NCBI GenBank assembly: GCA_026260175.1 | Contig: JAKCWW010001139.1 | Coordinates: 3,179 to 60,235, forward strand | Reading direction: 5' to 3' | Origin: Reticulitermes lucifugus | Taxonomy: Eukaryota > Arthropoda > Insecta > Blattodea > Rhinotermitidae | DNA: 57,057 bases | Shown: positions 43,185-53,838 of the stretch, in pieces | Layout of the letters: every line of letters begins with the position of its first letter | Position numbering within the stretch: position 1 is the stretch's first letter | Made by a program: the position numbers and the translations under genes | The notes under the pieces: generated by a model | Databases searched by the model: none | What the model was told of the DNA's origin: nothing | What the model saw: the letters and a program-made list of their open reading frames with translations, nothing else

Positions 43185-45102
43185 CAAAATAATTAGATGC
43201 AATACAATAAAGTACTTGATCACCAGCCAGGAGAATTCAATCTACACTCACTCACCCTTTTTCTCTAAAATAATTTCAAACGTCAACTCTCTAGGTGTAT
43301 TGCACTGTAAGAAGTGATACATTTCATTCCTCTTTTCCGACTTCTATTTTGAATACATTTCTCATTTCTACAAGCATGTTACGTGTTCTACACAATTCAT
43401 TACCCCCCATTTATTCTTCATGATAATATGATATAAAACTCTTCATTATGCGTATATTCTACATTCTCTTGTTAATTACTATGCTTTCGACATTCCACTT
43501 TCTACCTTCGAACATTCTAGGCTGACAGAGGGCATAGTGGCCAAACAATTTCTCTAGTGGAAGAAGCAACACCAACAAAAACAATTACGCATCTCTATTC
43601 AGATTATTTCCTTTAATCACACTTTACTTCCTCACGAGGTTACTTTAGTCTGTTCCTATCTGCCCCAGTGCAGACCGGTCTAGTCCAGTTGTATCGACCG
43701 CACCCCAGTCTATTTCAGACTTGTCTCGTCAGGTATAGTACTACATACTTCAAACACAACATTGCCATTACGTTTGGAGGTTATTTATTTATCATACCAA
43801 CTCATGCACAATTTTTACAATATTATTACTTCACCCCTATACGTACAAAACTAATACAATATAATAACAATTCCAATTACGTGTCTAATATAAACTCAAC
43901 TATACAAGCTGGAGTGAATATAGCGGGATGTAGTCCTCTTTCCATTATACAACATAAAAATACACATAAAAATAGTTTGTTTCCCTAAAAGTGCTTGATG
44001 TTTAGAGATGAATGCTTTAATTCCTTAGAAATTTCGGGACGTTTAGAACCAAAGACAAAATGTCACATCTAAAAACACCTGATTTCTTTGTGTTCAGATT
44101 GTCAGAAAGAATTCGCTTTCGTGGAGAGAATTCACCATGATATACTACATAAGGTTTCAAGCTGCTTTCTGAATGACAAAAGTTATGGACTTGTACTGTA
44201 GATAATATTACACAGACAGCTTCCAAGAAATATTACATTCTGGCATGCCATGCAGCTCGTTCTTTACTTGAAACTGGGTACGTATCTTCTGACAGCCAGC
44301 CTGTAAAGAACATACTGCACTGAAAGTACTGAAGAAAGCTTTTGTATTTGTTATGTGTACGACAGATCCTTACCGACGATTTACTGAACATTTCCTTCAA
44401 AATGCACCTAAACGTGAATTTCAAGAGTCGTCTTCTGCCATTTCTTATAGTCTTTTTCTTCAACACACGTCCACGATTTTCCTTTGTTGTCCTTTCCCGT
44501 GTCTTCCTTGCCTGAATCCTCCAACCCTCGTGTATGTCAATTGCTATTCAGCCATAAAAAAAAGGAAGGGTCCGTGTCTGGCCCTGAGAACCAGTGCCTG
44601 GTCTGATCTGGAACCTATTTTTACCCATTAGAATAACCCCTCCCTTTCTTTCGTATCAATCTTCACTCCCTTTAAAAAAAACCCCTGCTACTTCTCTATC
44701 TCCGAAGTCGAATCGTGTATACGGTGCTGACTCCATTTCTTTCCTCCTGCTCTATCCAATTTTTGATCTCTCGCTTTCCAATTTTATGTAACTCGAATCC
44801 AATTATGATAAAGAAGAGGTGGTAAGTGTGATTTCGAAATCCGCGATATTTGTCTTGTGTGTATGAGTAGATACGATCATAGACAAGTACTTAATTAAGC
44901 GTGAAATTATATTTGAAAACATAGAGCATGTATTATTACATTCAGTTCCTGACATTTGTATCGTGAGGAATAACATGTGATAAGAATCATGCAGCATATT
45001 AAAGAACCAAATCCATATAAGTAACAAAGATATAAATATTTAGTTCCAACTACACAGAGAATAATGTGAGTGTTTGCATTACGAAAGTAATGGTACGGGG
45101 AT
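43185..45102. other. unique AT-rich DNA
   Basis: Several 70-110-codon frames (for example 43668-43988) lack any signature, and no repeats were recognised. Confidence 0.5.
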
Positions 45103-45285
45103 AGTAGATTTGGTATAGTGATTAGGCTACGGGCTGGACGATCCGAGGTTCGAATTCCCGCAAGGCAAGAGATTTTTCTCCTCTTCAAAACATCCAGACC
45201 GACACTGAGGCCCATCCACCCTCCCATTCAATGGGTACCGGGAGCTATGACTAAGTACAGCTACTCTTATACTTCGCCTATATGC
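45103..45285 (+). mobile_element. SINE-A copy, 5' half
   Basis: The head TTTGGTATAGTGATTAGGCT and B-box GAGGTTCGAATTCCC are followed by the body part CATCCAGACCGACACTGAGG and CAATGGGTACCGGGAGC. The 3' half is missing. Confidence 0.78.
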
Positions 45286-45870
45286 TTCCAAGGCGTGAAC
45301 AGGAAATATTTCATCTTTTTTGTAATTTTTGCATTGCATATTTCAAAGGCTTTAAGCTATTTAGGGAAATAATCGCTGTTCGCTCTGAGAACCACACGAA
45401 ACAAGTAAGTACAAAGTGGTCAAACTGCAGGGATTTTAATGTTAAAACTTGTACATGCAGTAAAACCTGAGCTTTAAAGGATTATATATGAAATGAAATA
45501 CAAGTGTGTTTGTTGTTTCTATTTCTTTACTCTTCATGTAACGAAACTTTGAGTAATTCCGGCATATATAATATAAGATGTGAAATCATCCCTGTTAGGA
45601 ATATGTATATTGAAAATATTAATATTAAGCGGGTTTCAGAATGAAAACTTAAAGGTAGCTAATAAATCTTTCGACAGTGTGACAAAATTTAAACACTGGG
45701 AAAGACAAAAACAAATCAAAATTGCCTGCATGCAGAAATTAAAGGCAGATTAAATTCGGGGAATTCTAGTTAATATTGTCTTCCAGTTTACAGTACAGGT
45801 ACATAAAGTTTGAGACAGAGAAACAGAATTGTTCTTGTAGCTGGATATGTGAGTGGATTTTTGTATGTCA
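45286..45870. other. unique AT-rich DNA
   Basis: Nothing recognised. Confidence 0.5.
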
Positions 45871-46250
45871 GTTAAGAGATAACAGCATGCTGAGGAAGAT
45901 ATTTGGACCTAAGAGGAAGGAACTAATAGCAAGCAGCAGGAAATTGCATGATGAGGATATTCGTCATATATACCCCTCGTCAGTTATCATTCAGGCGATC
46001 GGTTCCATGACAATGATATGGACAGGCTACATGGCTCTCTTTGGGGAGTAGAGAAATTCAAACAAGGATTTTGTTCCAAGATCCGTATTAAAGATACCGC
46101 TTGGAAGACTTAGGTTTAAATGTGAGGATAATAATAAAGTGGGTCCTGGAGAATTATTATGGAAGGTTGTGGCCTGGATTCGTCTTCCTCAGGATAGGTG
46201 GATGTGGTGAACTCATACGAACATGGTTCTGAAAGTTTGGTTTAAAAAAT
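45871..46250 (+). pseudogene. LINE ORF2 C-terminal fragment
   Basis: Reads NSMLRKIFGPKRKELIASSR, DEDIRHIYPS, a stop at about 46048, then LKIPLGRLRFKCEDN and GPGELLWKVVAWIRLPQD. The order LRKIFG, GRxRxxWEDN-like and QDRxxW is that of the ORF2 C-terminus in insect LINEs, a different family or subfamily from 40136-40795. Stops and substitutions make it dead. Confidence 0.75.
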
Positions 46251-46463
46251 CCGGTGATTTTCTTGACTAGCTGAGAGTACATTTGCTTGTCAAGAAGGAC
46301 TCTGCTCCTTGGAGTTAGTTATTTAGAAAATTTGATTGGGAATTGCAACAGGAGGGAAATATAAGGACGGTGGAGAACACTATTAAGTAATAAGAATGTG
46401 CATGGATCTTAAATTTCGCCGCACATTGCGAAGGTGTGATTTCAGGCTTCCGCCGTTGTGTAA

Positions 46464-46627
46464 ATGAGATCTTAGATCTTCTGGAATTTTACGCAGCGTA
46501 GATTGCTAGTTAGTTACTGACGTTTCTGGACAACCTATCGGTCCCATCTTCAAGGGTCAAGCAGTCGGTAACTAGCTACAAAACTATACTGCGTAAAATC
46601 CCAGAAGAGCGAAGATCTCTATAACTA
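46464..46627. repeat. imperfect fold-back element with hammerhead-like loop
   Basis: The left arm (about 46466-46520: GATCTTCTGGAATTTTACGC, then GCTAGTTAGTTACTGA) and right arm (about 46565-46625, reversed) share TTCTGGGATTTTACGCAG and GCTAGTTAC words. Between them, minus strand 46560-46513 reads CTTGAAGA, GGAC...GTCC, GAAACGTC, a degraded hammerhead layout. Confidence 0.6.
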
Positions 46628-46984
46628 AGGTGAACAAATGAAGAATGATGATTTGGACATTACATAAAACATTAACTGAAAAAAATTAAATATACGATAT
46701 ATGATAATGTTAGTCGGAAAATATCTAGACAGGAGACGTATGAAAGATTTACACCTTCATAATGTGATATTATTAAAACTGATCTTACTCTATGCGGGTG
46801 TAAATATACTGACTGAACTGTCTTAGGACGGAGTTAAGTGTTGTTAAGTCAATACGGTAATGACACTCTGCAATCCAAGGAAGCAAACAATTCGTTGTCA
46901 ACTCAAGAAGCAGTCTGGTCGACGAGACTTGAAACAAGAAACATCTGAAGCATTTCTTATTACATATTGCCAAGTGTTACCTAT
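46628..46984. other. unique AT-rich DNA
   Basis: Nothing recognised. Confidence 0.5.
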
Positions 46985-47281
46985 TTTATGTACGTGGCAC
47001 TGCGCCACAAGACGGGAGGTTCCGAGTTAGATTCCCGGTAGGGTCCTTGGAGATTTTCGAGTGACCTATTCCTTCTGTCCGTATTCAGTAGTCCTGGGGT
47101 CCAATCAGCTTAAACAGAAATTATTACCAAGGAATTTTCTTGGGGGTAAAGTGCGGCTGAGGCGTAGAGCTGACGAATCTGCCGTGTTAGTTGTGCCGAA
47201 TGTCAAATTAAGGATGGAAGCCCAACATTCCATTCTGAGTCTTCATGACGTGTTACAGGAAACCTTTACCTTAATTATGTA
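46985..47281 (+). mobile_element. SINE-C related copy, diverged
   Basis: GTGGCACTGCGCCACAAGAC, a weak B-box (CGAGTTAGATTCCCGG), GGGGTCCAATCAGC and a GGGGGTAAAGTGCGGC segment follow the C order, but the 3' part (AATGTCAAATTAAGGATGG) differs. It may be a separate subfamily. Confidence 0.6.
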
Positions 47282-47399
47282 GGTGATTAAACGCTTTCGA
47301 TAAAAGAAAGTATTTAATTTGTATCTGCGAAATTTTTTCCTTACCTTTCCTTATGCAGCCAAGAATAGTCCAGTGTACAGTGGGTTTTCTTCAACAAAA

Positions 47400-47625
47400 C
47401 TAAGTTTCTGGTCGTGTCCTTGTCTCTAGTATTCTCTTCTGTCATTCCGTGGTTAGTCGCATTCAGTCTTACTCCAATCCATCTTCCTCTGGGTCTTCCC
47501 TTCCTTCATGTTCCATCTGGTTCCGATTCTAGGATACTTCGTGGCAATCTATTTGCTGACATTCTCTTTACTTGTCCAAACCATCGTAATCTTTTTCTTC
47601 AGACACCTTCAATTACCTTTTCAAT
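47400..47625 (-). pseudogene. LINE ORF2 C-terminal fragment
   Basis: The minus strand reads KRMSANRLPRSILE and GRPRGRWIGV, then ATNHGMTEENTRD. The HVKRM, GRPxxRW and NHG-TEE order is the C-terminal end of another insect LINE ORF2. A stop lies before the GRPRGRW part. Confidence 0.68.
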
Positions 47626-47708
47626 TCCAGGCACTTTCGAACAAAATAATTTTAACGCAGAAGTTTGAAACTCCCTAAATACGTTTTAGCTTAAGTTATA
47701 TATTTAAT

Positions 47709-47751
47709 GTGGCAACATGTTTCGACCTCAAAGTTTCATCTTTCAGGCCAC
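47709..47751 (-). ncRNA. hammerhead-like motif with five-pair stem I
   Basis: Minus strand: GTGGC (47751-47747), CTGAAAGA (one base longer than the core), a stem II remnant, GAAA (47723-47720), CATGTT, then GCCAC (47713-47709). GTGGC/GCCAC is a perfect stem I that differs in sequence from other copies. Confidence 0.45.
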
Positions 47752-47861
47752 TTGTATAAAATACATGAAAGGAATTGTATACAATTGTAATTATATTTAG
47801 AATTTAGATCTCAATTTTACAATATTGTTAAAATACACGTTGCCATAACACCTACTAATTG

Positions 47862-48152
47862 TGTTGGCGGTAGCGCAGTTGGTTCAGGCACTGCACTACA
47901 ACTCGGAAGGTGGCGGGTTCGATTCCCAATGGTGTCATTGGAATTTTTTATTAACATAATCCTTTCGGCCGCCTTCTGGTTCTGGGGTCGACTAAGTCTC
48001 TAACAGAAATAAGTATCAGGAATATTTCCTGGGGTAAAGGAGGCCAGTGCTTAGGGCTGACAACCTTACCACCTTTCTTTGCCGATTGTCTAGAAATTCT
48101 GGGAGCCTCAACCTCATGGAACCCTGTACAGGGATTGCTTTACCTTCTAATT
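47862..48152 (+). mobile_element. SINE-C copy, full length
   Basis: Head GTTGGCGGTAGCGCAGTTGG, B-box GGGTTCGATTCCC, GGGGTCGACTAAGTCTCTAA and end AACCCTGTACAGGGATTGCT. Confidence 0.92.
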
Positions 48153-48786
48153 GTGTTGACGGCAATTTATTTATCTTATTATAAATCGGGATGACAAAAG
48201 TAAGAAAAAAATATTTTAGCTTTAAAATATGCGAAGGCAAGGCAAAAATAAAGCACGCTACAATGGAGTATAGAACATTTTAATTTGCCTCTAACAGAGA
48301 CAGAGTCTGTAACTTGTGCAGTAGTTTAGATATACATGAAAATCATCAGAGGATATTTTTAAATGTCTGTATTGAGTCTTTGTGTCTGTAGCACAGCTAT
48401 TTGCGCAGTAATAATTAATTATTACAGTGTAGGAATTCCAAGAACCAGAGCTCAGTGTAAAAGACTGGAAGCTTCAAACAGCACTGCATCTAATGACAGT
48501 AGACGTCAACGTTTTTATATATAGCGCTTGCGAATTTTTTCTTTTATTCCGTCTTTACGGAGCAGATAACATTATGATGGAAAATATTGATATTACATTC
48601 AAACTTCATGCATAATGAGCTAACGCAGGTATTTTACTGCTATTCTTCTGTCGGCTATTTTATTCCCTCCCTTTCCGGAGTCGCTCTAAATTCTGTATGC
48701 AATTCTTATTTCCCCCATGCGTGCAGTTTATCCCACCTTACTTTTTATCGTTATTCTAAATTTTTCTTCATTCAGCCCTAACTAAC
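48153..48786. other. unique AT-rich DNA
   Basis: Nothing recognised. Confidence 0.5.
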
Positions 48787-49127
48787 TAACCCCACGGAAC
48801 ACAGCCCGTCCTGAGAAGCTGACATGTCTCCAGCGAGTCAAGACATTCCCCACATTTTATGGAACCCGAAGGTTCGTTACCGCATTCACAAGCGCCCGCC
48901 ACCTATCCCTGTCCTGAGCCAGATCAATCCAGTCCATGCCTCCCCATTCCACTTCTTGAAGATTTATTTTAACCTTATTCTTCCAGCTACGTTAAGGTCT
49001 TCCAAGTGAGCCATTTCCCTTAGTCTCCCAACCAAACTCCTGAATGCACCGCTCCTTCTCCCATACGTGCCATATGCCCCGCCCATTTCGTCCTTCTCGA
49101 TTTCATCACCCGAATAATATTTGGTGA
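48787..49127 (-). pseudogene. LINE ORF2 C-terminal fragment
   Basis: The minus strand reads [32 protein letters not shown] and then [20 protein letters not shown] before a stop, the very C-terminus of a LINE ORF2 of the type seen at 45871. It lies directly beside the hairpin element at 49132. A frameshift separates the GRLREMA part from the QDRDRW part. Confidence 0.78.
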
Positions 49128-49131
49128 GGAA

Positions 49132-49213
49132 TACAGGGTATATACAAAAGAATGGTGCGGTTTCAATAGTGAAAACTATTGAAACCGCACCATTCTTTTG
49201 TGTATGCCCTGTA
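49132..49213. mobile_element. 82-bp perfect-hairpin MITE
   Basis: The left arm 49132-49170 and right arm 49175-49213 are inverted copies of 39 bp with two mismatches, separated by four bases (GAAA). Ends are TACAGGG...CCCTGTA, which fits TA target duplication plus CAGGG termini of Tc1/mariner-type elements. It has no coding capacity. Confidence 0.85.
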
Positions 49214-49423
49214 CAGATCATAAACCTCCACCTTCATTCAACTCTTACTTCCTTTTATCGGGTCATAACTTCGAAGTATTTTATTCTCAATACGATTCTT
49301 CCGGCAATATTTGTGCAGGATTAAAGTAAACATCCTATGTTAATCAGAAATATTTAGCACATTATGTCCATGTGTAATAATCAAGTATAATGAAAATTTT
49401 ACTCTACTAATTATATCATGAGA

Positions 49424-49727
49424 GGACACGCGGTGGCGCAGTTTTTTGAGGCACTGCGCTACAAACCGGAATGTCGAGGGTTCGATTCTCGATGGTGTCA
49501 TTAGAATATTTCATTGACATAATCCTTCCGGCCGTATTATGGCCCTGGGGTCGACTCAGTTTCTAACAGAAATGAGTACCAGGAATATTTCCTGGGAGGT
49601 AAAGGCGGCCGGTGCGTAGGGCTGACAACCTTGCCACATTCATGTGCCGATTGTCTTGAAATCTGGGAGCCTCAACCTCCTGCAAACCTCTGAGCCTGTA
49701 CAGAGATTGCTTAATCTTTTTTTAATT
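49424..49727 (+). mobile_element. SINE-C copy, full length
   Basis: Head GACACGCGGTGGCGCAG, B-box GGGTTCGATTCTCG, GGGGTCGACTCAGTTTCTAA, CTGAGCCTGTACAGAGATTG, then a T-rich end. Confidence 0.92.
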
Positions 49728-49863
49728 ATATAATGATATCAATGTGTAATATGACAACAAAACAAACACGTAAGTAAAACTTATCAAATATTCTCATTAA
49801 TTTAAAGCTCTCGTATAACAAGATATATTTCCTATACATCTGTAATGGTGTCACTGGTGAATC

Positions 49864-50115
49864 CGGGATAGAACATTTGGTATAACGACTAGGATAATGG
49901 CTGTACGACTGACAAATCGAGGTTCAATTCCCAGCAGGTGAAGATACCTTTCACTTTTGCCAGCGCCCAGACCGGCTCTGGAGTCCACACAGCCTTCCAT
50001 TTACTGTAAGGCAGGGCGCCCTGTCTCTTGGATTAAAGCGGGCGTGCGAACTGACAACTAAGATTCATCTAGTGCTTAGGTTAAGAATGGGTGGAGATAT
50101 TCCTCCACTTTCATA
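49864..50115 (+). mobile_element. SINE-A copy, diverged
   Basis: Head CCGGGATAGAACATTTGGTA, B-box GAGGTTCAATTCCC, body GCCCAGACCGGCTCTGGAGT and CAGGGCGCCCTGTCTC. Confidence 0.78.
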
Positions 50116-50494
50116 TATGGATTCGTAGCGTGCAGTAAACGGCTCTTCCTGCATGATTTATTTGGAAACAGAAATCCCCGTCACGGCTTATTTGTCAATA
50201 AGGCTGTTTCGTTTTTTGAAGTTTGAGAGTGGATAGTCAGTTTGGAAGCAGGCAGTATTGACCAATGTCTGAGGGTGATGTTTATCAAACTTGCCAGGAA
50301 ATATTTGATAATTTGCCCAGCACGAACATTTTTCCACATTCTTTAGAAAACTGTACGTAATATAACTGGAAACATTAAAACCTGCATATTTCAAAAAGTG
50401 TCATTATAGTCATTATAAATATTATGAAAGTAGATATTTACTGCAACTGTCAAGAAAATAGCGCTGTTTATTCTTGGAGTATATAATGGTAGTG
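50116..50494. other. unique AT-rich DNA
   Basis: Nothing recognised. Confidence 0.5.
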
Positions 50495-50777
50495 AAAAGT
50501 AAAGCTCGTCCTATAACCTGCCATGAACTCCCAGAGGCAGAGTAGAGTTATAGCTCTACTCTTTCTTTAACCTCAGCGCCAGATCGGGTGGGTGGTCAAC
50601 ACCACACCCCGACCGCTTTACTCCCGTGAAAGAGAAACTTTACCCATCAAATAGGAAGCTGTGTGGGGCCCAGGGCCGGTCTGAACGAGTGCGGCAAATC
50701 TCGCCCTTACTGGAATTCGATCCCTGGACCGTCCAGCCTGTAGCGAGTCGCTACACCGACTACGCTATCCCGACCCC
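50495..50777 (-). mobile_element. SINE-A copy, full length
   Basis: Head GGGGTCGGGATAGCGTAGTC at the high end, GTGTAGCGACTCGCTAC, B-box GGGATCGAATTCC. The body matches 689-966 throughout. Confidence 0.88.
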
Positions 50778-50974
50778 AATACAATTGTAGTGCTTCCAAA
50801 TAACTATATTTTCGACGCCGTTTGTGAAGGTTATATAAGTTCGTAAACACATAGTTGTATATGGATAAATAGGTACGACCCGCCCATATACAAACATACA
50901 GACTACACGAACAAATACGTTCATAGTTAAATTCATACAAACCAATGTTAGAAACATATATACATAAACTGGCC

Positions 50975-50996
50975 TATATATATATATATATATATA
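50975..50996. repeat. (TA)n microsatellite
   Basis: Eleven TA units. Confidence 0.92.
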
Positions 50997-51013
50997 CAAA
51001 GAGTTCTTTTTGT

Positions 51014-51282
51014 GAAGGGCCCCGCAGCAGATGCTACGGACGCACTGCAGCCTTAAGGCTTATTGTACAACCTTGTGATGAAGATGATTAGTTTTTTCGT
51101 TCTTCCGTCTAATGGAGCAGCGATGGAATGAAAATGACAGGTAAAAACCGAAGTACTCGGGGAAAAACCAATCCCAGTGCCACTTTGTCCTCCACACATC
51201 CCACATGGACTGACCCGGGATCGAGCCCGGGCCTCCGCTATGAGAGGCCGACGACTAACCGCCTGAGCCATGACACGGCCTT
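51014..51282 (-). mobile_element. SINE-B copy, full length
   Basis: Reverse of the element at 142-418: head GTGTCATGGCTCAGGCGG, B-box GGCTCGATCCCGG, CCGAGTACTTCGGTTTTT and a 3' end with GTAGCATCTGCTGCGG. Confidence 0.87.
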
Positions 51283-52357
51283 ATACAGGGTTTGGCAAAA
51301 CATTCACGAATCTCATCCATTCACATTGATTATCTTACAAAGCAAAAATTTTATCATTCAATATCTGGTTCTTGCAAAGCAAATAACAAATTTAGTTAAT
51401 AACCTGGAACCGAAATATTTCTTCGTCTCTATCCGTGAAACCGCAAGGAAAATACAATTATGTTAAATGCTTCAAAATAATAATTTCAAAACCTATAAGA
51501 AAGAAGCTTGGTAATCTGCTACTTTCCTTTGTTACATTTATTTTCAATCACTTTTCAAAGAAAAGAGGTGATGCTACCTGTACTTACAAATCCAAAACTT
51601 TTCTTTTACTTCACCGCAAAATTCTTCAGAAATTCTTTTTTTTTTGAGCTGAAACTTCCAGCCTTCCAACAACTGCCAACCTCCATGATCATATCTATCT
51701 GCCGGCCCTTTTCAACTTTATGGACGACGTTTATTCCAGACGCCCTCAAGATCTGTCGAACTTTTCTCACCCCCATATGATATTATTGGTTGGAGGATAG
51801 CTTCTTCAGCTATTTTCCTTCCTCAGCTCCCCCTTCACTCGCTTCCTGTTCCATTCTTCTTTCTCATTCCCAACGGTAATGCAACTCTGTGTTGTCCATG
51901 TTAGTCTCCCTCAATGGTTTTGATTTGCCGATAAATCCCAAAGATGCCCTTCCTGCGTGACGCTGGGATGGAATACGTGATGGGCAGAAGGGTCGATTCG
52001 ACACTCCCACTGAATAATAAGATAGTAGGACACGTGTACATTCTGAGTATTTATAAACTAATAAAAACACAGCCCACAGAAAGCTTCTCCAAATGTAATG
52101 TTAACTAAAGGAAAGAGAATCCATGTTACATGAAGGCCGAGCTTCATTAGTGATATAAATTGGATGCTAGGTGCAGATAAATTAAGTCTACATGACTGAA
52201 GTCAGAAGCATAAATTCATATCAAATATCAAAGTCTAATTTATTTTCGGATCCTTTCATAGCACTACAGTTAGTAAATACTCTGGAAATGAGGGAAATTT
52301 GAAATGTCTGGAAACAATGTTGAGAAAGAGGAATTACTTGCATCAATATATGAAGAA
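51283..52357. other. unique AT-rich DNA
   Basis: TACAGGGTTTGGCAAAACAT at 51291 resembles a mariner-type end, but no partner was found. No gene is supported. Confidence 0.45.
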
Positions 52358-52608
52358 GCCGATCCCAGTAGCAGCGCTGTCTAAGGCGTGGGTCTGCGGC
52401 CGCTCGCTTGCTGGAATTTCGGGTTCGAATCTCACTGGGGACATGGATGTCTGTCTCCTGTGAATGTTGTGAGTTGGCAGGTAGAGGTCCCTGCGACAGG
52501 CATATCACTCGTCCAGAGGAGTCCTACTGAGTGTGTGTGTCTGTGTGTAATCTCGAACCCACAACAATGAGGGGACATAGGCTTACAAGGGCTGTCGAGC
52601 CATAAAAA
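52358..52608 (+). mobile_element. SINE-D copy
   Basis: Head GCCGATCCCAGTAGCAGCG, GCGGCCGCTCGCTTGCTGG, B-box GGGTTCGAATCTC and end GGCTGTCGAGCCATAAAAA. AAGAAG on both sides may be a short target duplication. Confidence 0.9.
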
Positions 52609-53485
52609 GAAGGATTTGATTAGAGGAATAAATTCTCTGAATAATTTTAGAACGTCAGAACATTTACATATGTTCTGCACAGAGATTTTACGACGTTTCT
52701 GTGACGCCTTATATTGTCTTAACAGCTGAAAGTTCGTGAAAACTATCGAATAACTTCCCCGTTCTATGGAAACAGAATTTCCAACTGAGCGACAAACCGA
52801 TTTTTAATGAAAGAAAGGGTGTCATGGAATTGGTATGTTAATTTACTATTCAATCAGTCGGTCAGTAAAAAACAGTGTTTGTTACATTGTGTTTAATATA
52901 ATGGTAGGCCGTAAAATACACATGCAGTTAAAGACACCCAATTTCGAGCACCCCGATGCCTCAAGTTACAGATCGTATTTATCGCAATATTTAAGGCGTG
53001 ATGATTTATACCGCTCGAACAACGAGATTTTGTTTTTGGAGTAACTCGGGACACGAAAATTATCTGCGATTTTTCTGTGTTCTTTTTGTTTTTTATAAGT
53101 AGAGGTGTCAAAAATATGTCGAAGCAATCTTATCATATGTCTATAGATAATATTTATAAACCGTAAATGACAGTGGACCTTGATCAGTGTTGTTTTCGAA
53201 GGGAAATTAAAAGATAATTTTAAAATTGAGAGAGATGTAACAAATATCCGTTATTCGCACAGCGAGTTTCTGCTTTTAATTTCCCCACTTCATCAATTAG
53301 AATCAACCCTTTCAGCCCCGTACTATGAAATATGACACGCAACAGCCCGGCCTATAAAATTTTGTAAGTCCACGCCCAGAAGCAGCAGTTGAATAAGGCT
53401 TTCAACTCCTTCCCTAAGAAAAATCAATACGAGAAAGGAAGGGACTCGCAGACGGAAGGAAGCTGGGTGAATCTAGCCGGGGTGC
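52609..53485. other. unique DNA
   Basis: No gene recognised. A TATAAAAT lies at 53353-53360, preceded by GGCC. Confidence 0.45.
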
Positions 53486-53838
53486 TGAGCGACGTCACGT
53501 GTTGCAAGACGTAGAAGATGACGTATGTACGTTCACGTAAAGCTCAACTTTCTTATTCGTTTACAAGAAGGCCAATGAATTCAATCAGAGTTGTCAAGTA
53601 GATAACGCAACCTCTTGAACGGAAGGCAGGGAAATCTTAAAGGCGAAATTCCTGGTACACACGCCATGCCAGGCTACACAACGAGCAGCATGTATAGCTG
53701 CCCCACAATGCATAATTTTATATGTGCTAGAATGCTACTTGATTTCCGTCTCATTATGCGACCCAAACATACGCCTAGCCTATAAAAGTAATGTGTTTGT
53801 GGCAGTCAGATGTAGTCAATATGGCCTACGATGTACAG
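53486..53838 (+). promoter_or_regulatory. possible host core promoter and first exon
   Basis: GACGTCACGTG near 53491-53501 combines CRE-like and E-box words. TATAAAAG at 53781-53788 is followed 25 bases later by AGTCAGA (start-site-like, A at 53808), and the first ATG is at 53821 (AATATGGCC). From the ATG, 18 codons are open (MAYDVQCVAFCLINDIRL), or a donor GTACAG could end the exon after MAYD. The layout resembles insect genes with tiny first coding exons, but no second exon was found in the window. Confidence 0.3.

Noticed and set aside
49132..49213. microRNA precursor
   Set aside because: The 4-base loop, nearly perfect pairing to the ends and TACAGGG termini fit a MITE better than a miRNA hairpin.
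51289..51320. Second mariner-type end (TACAGGGTTTGG)
   Set aside because: No inverted partner was found nearby, so the similarity is only about eight bases.
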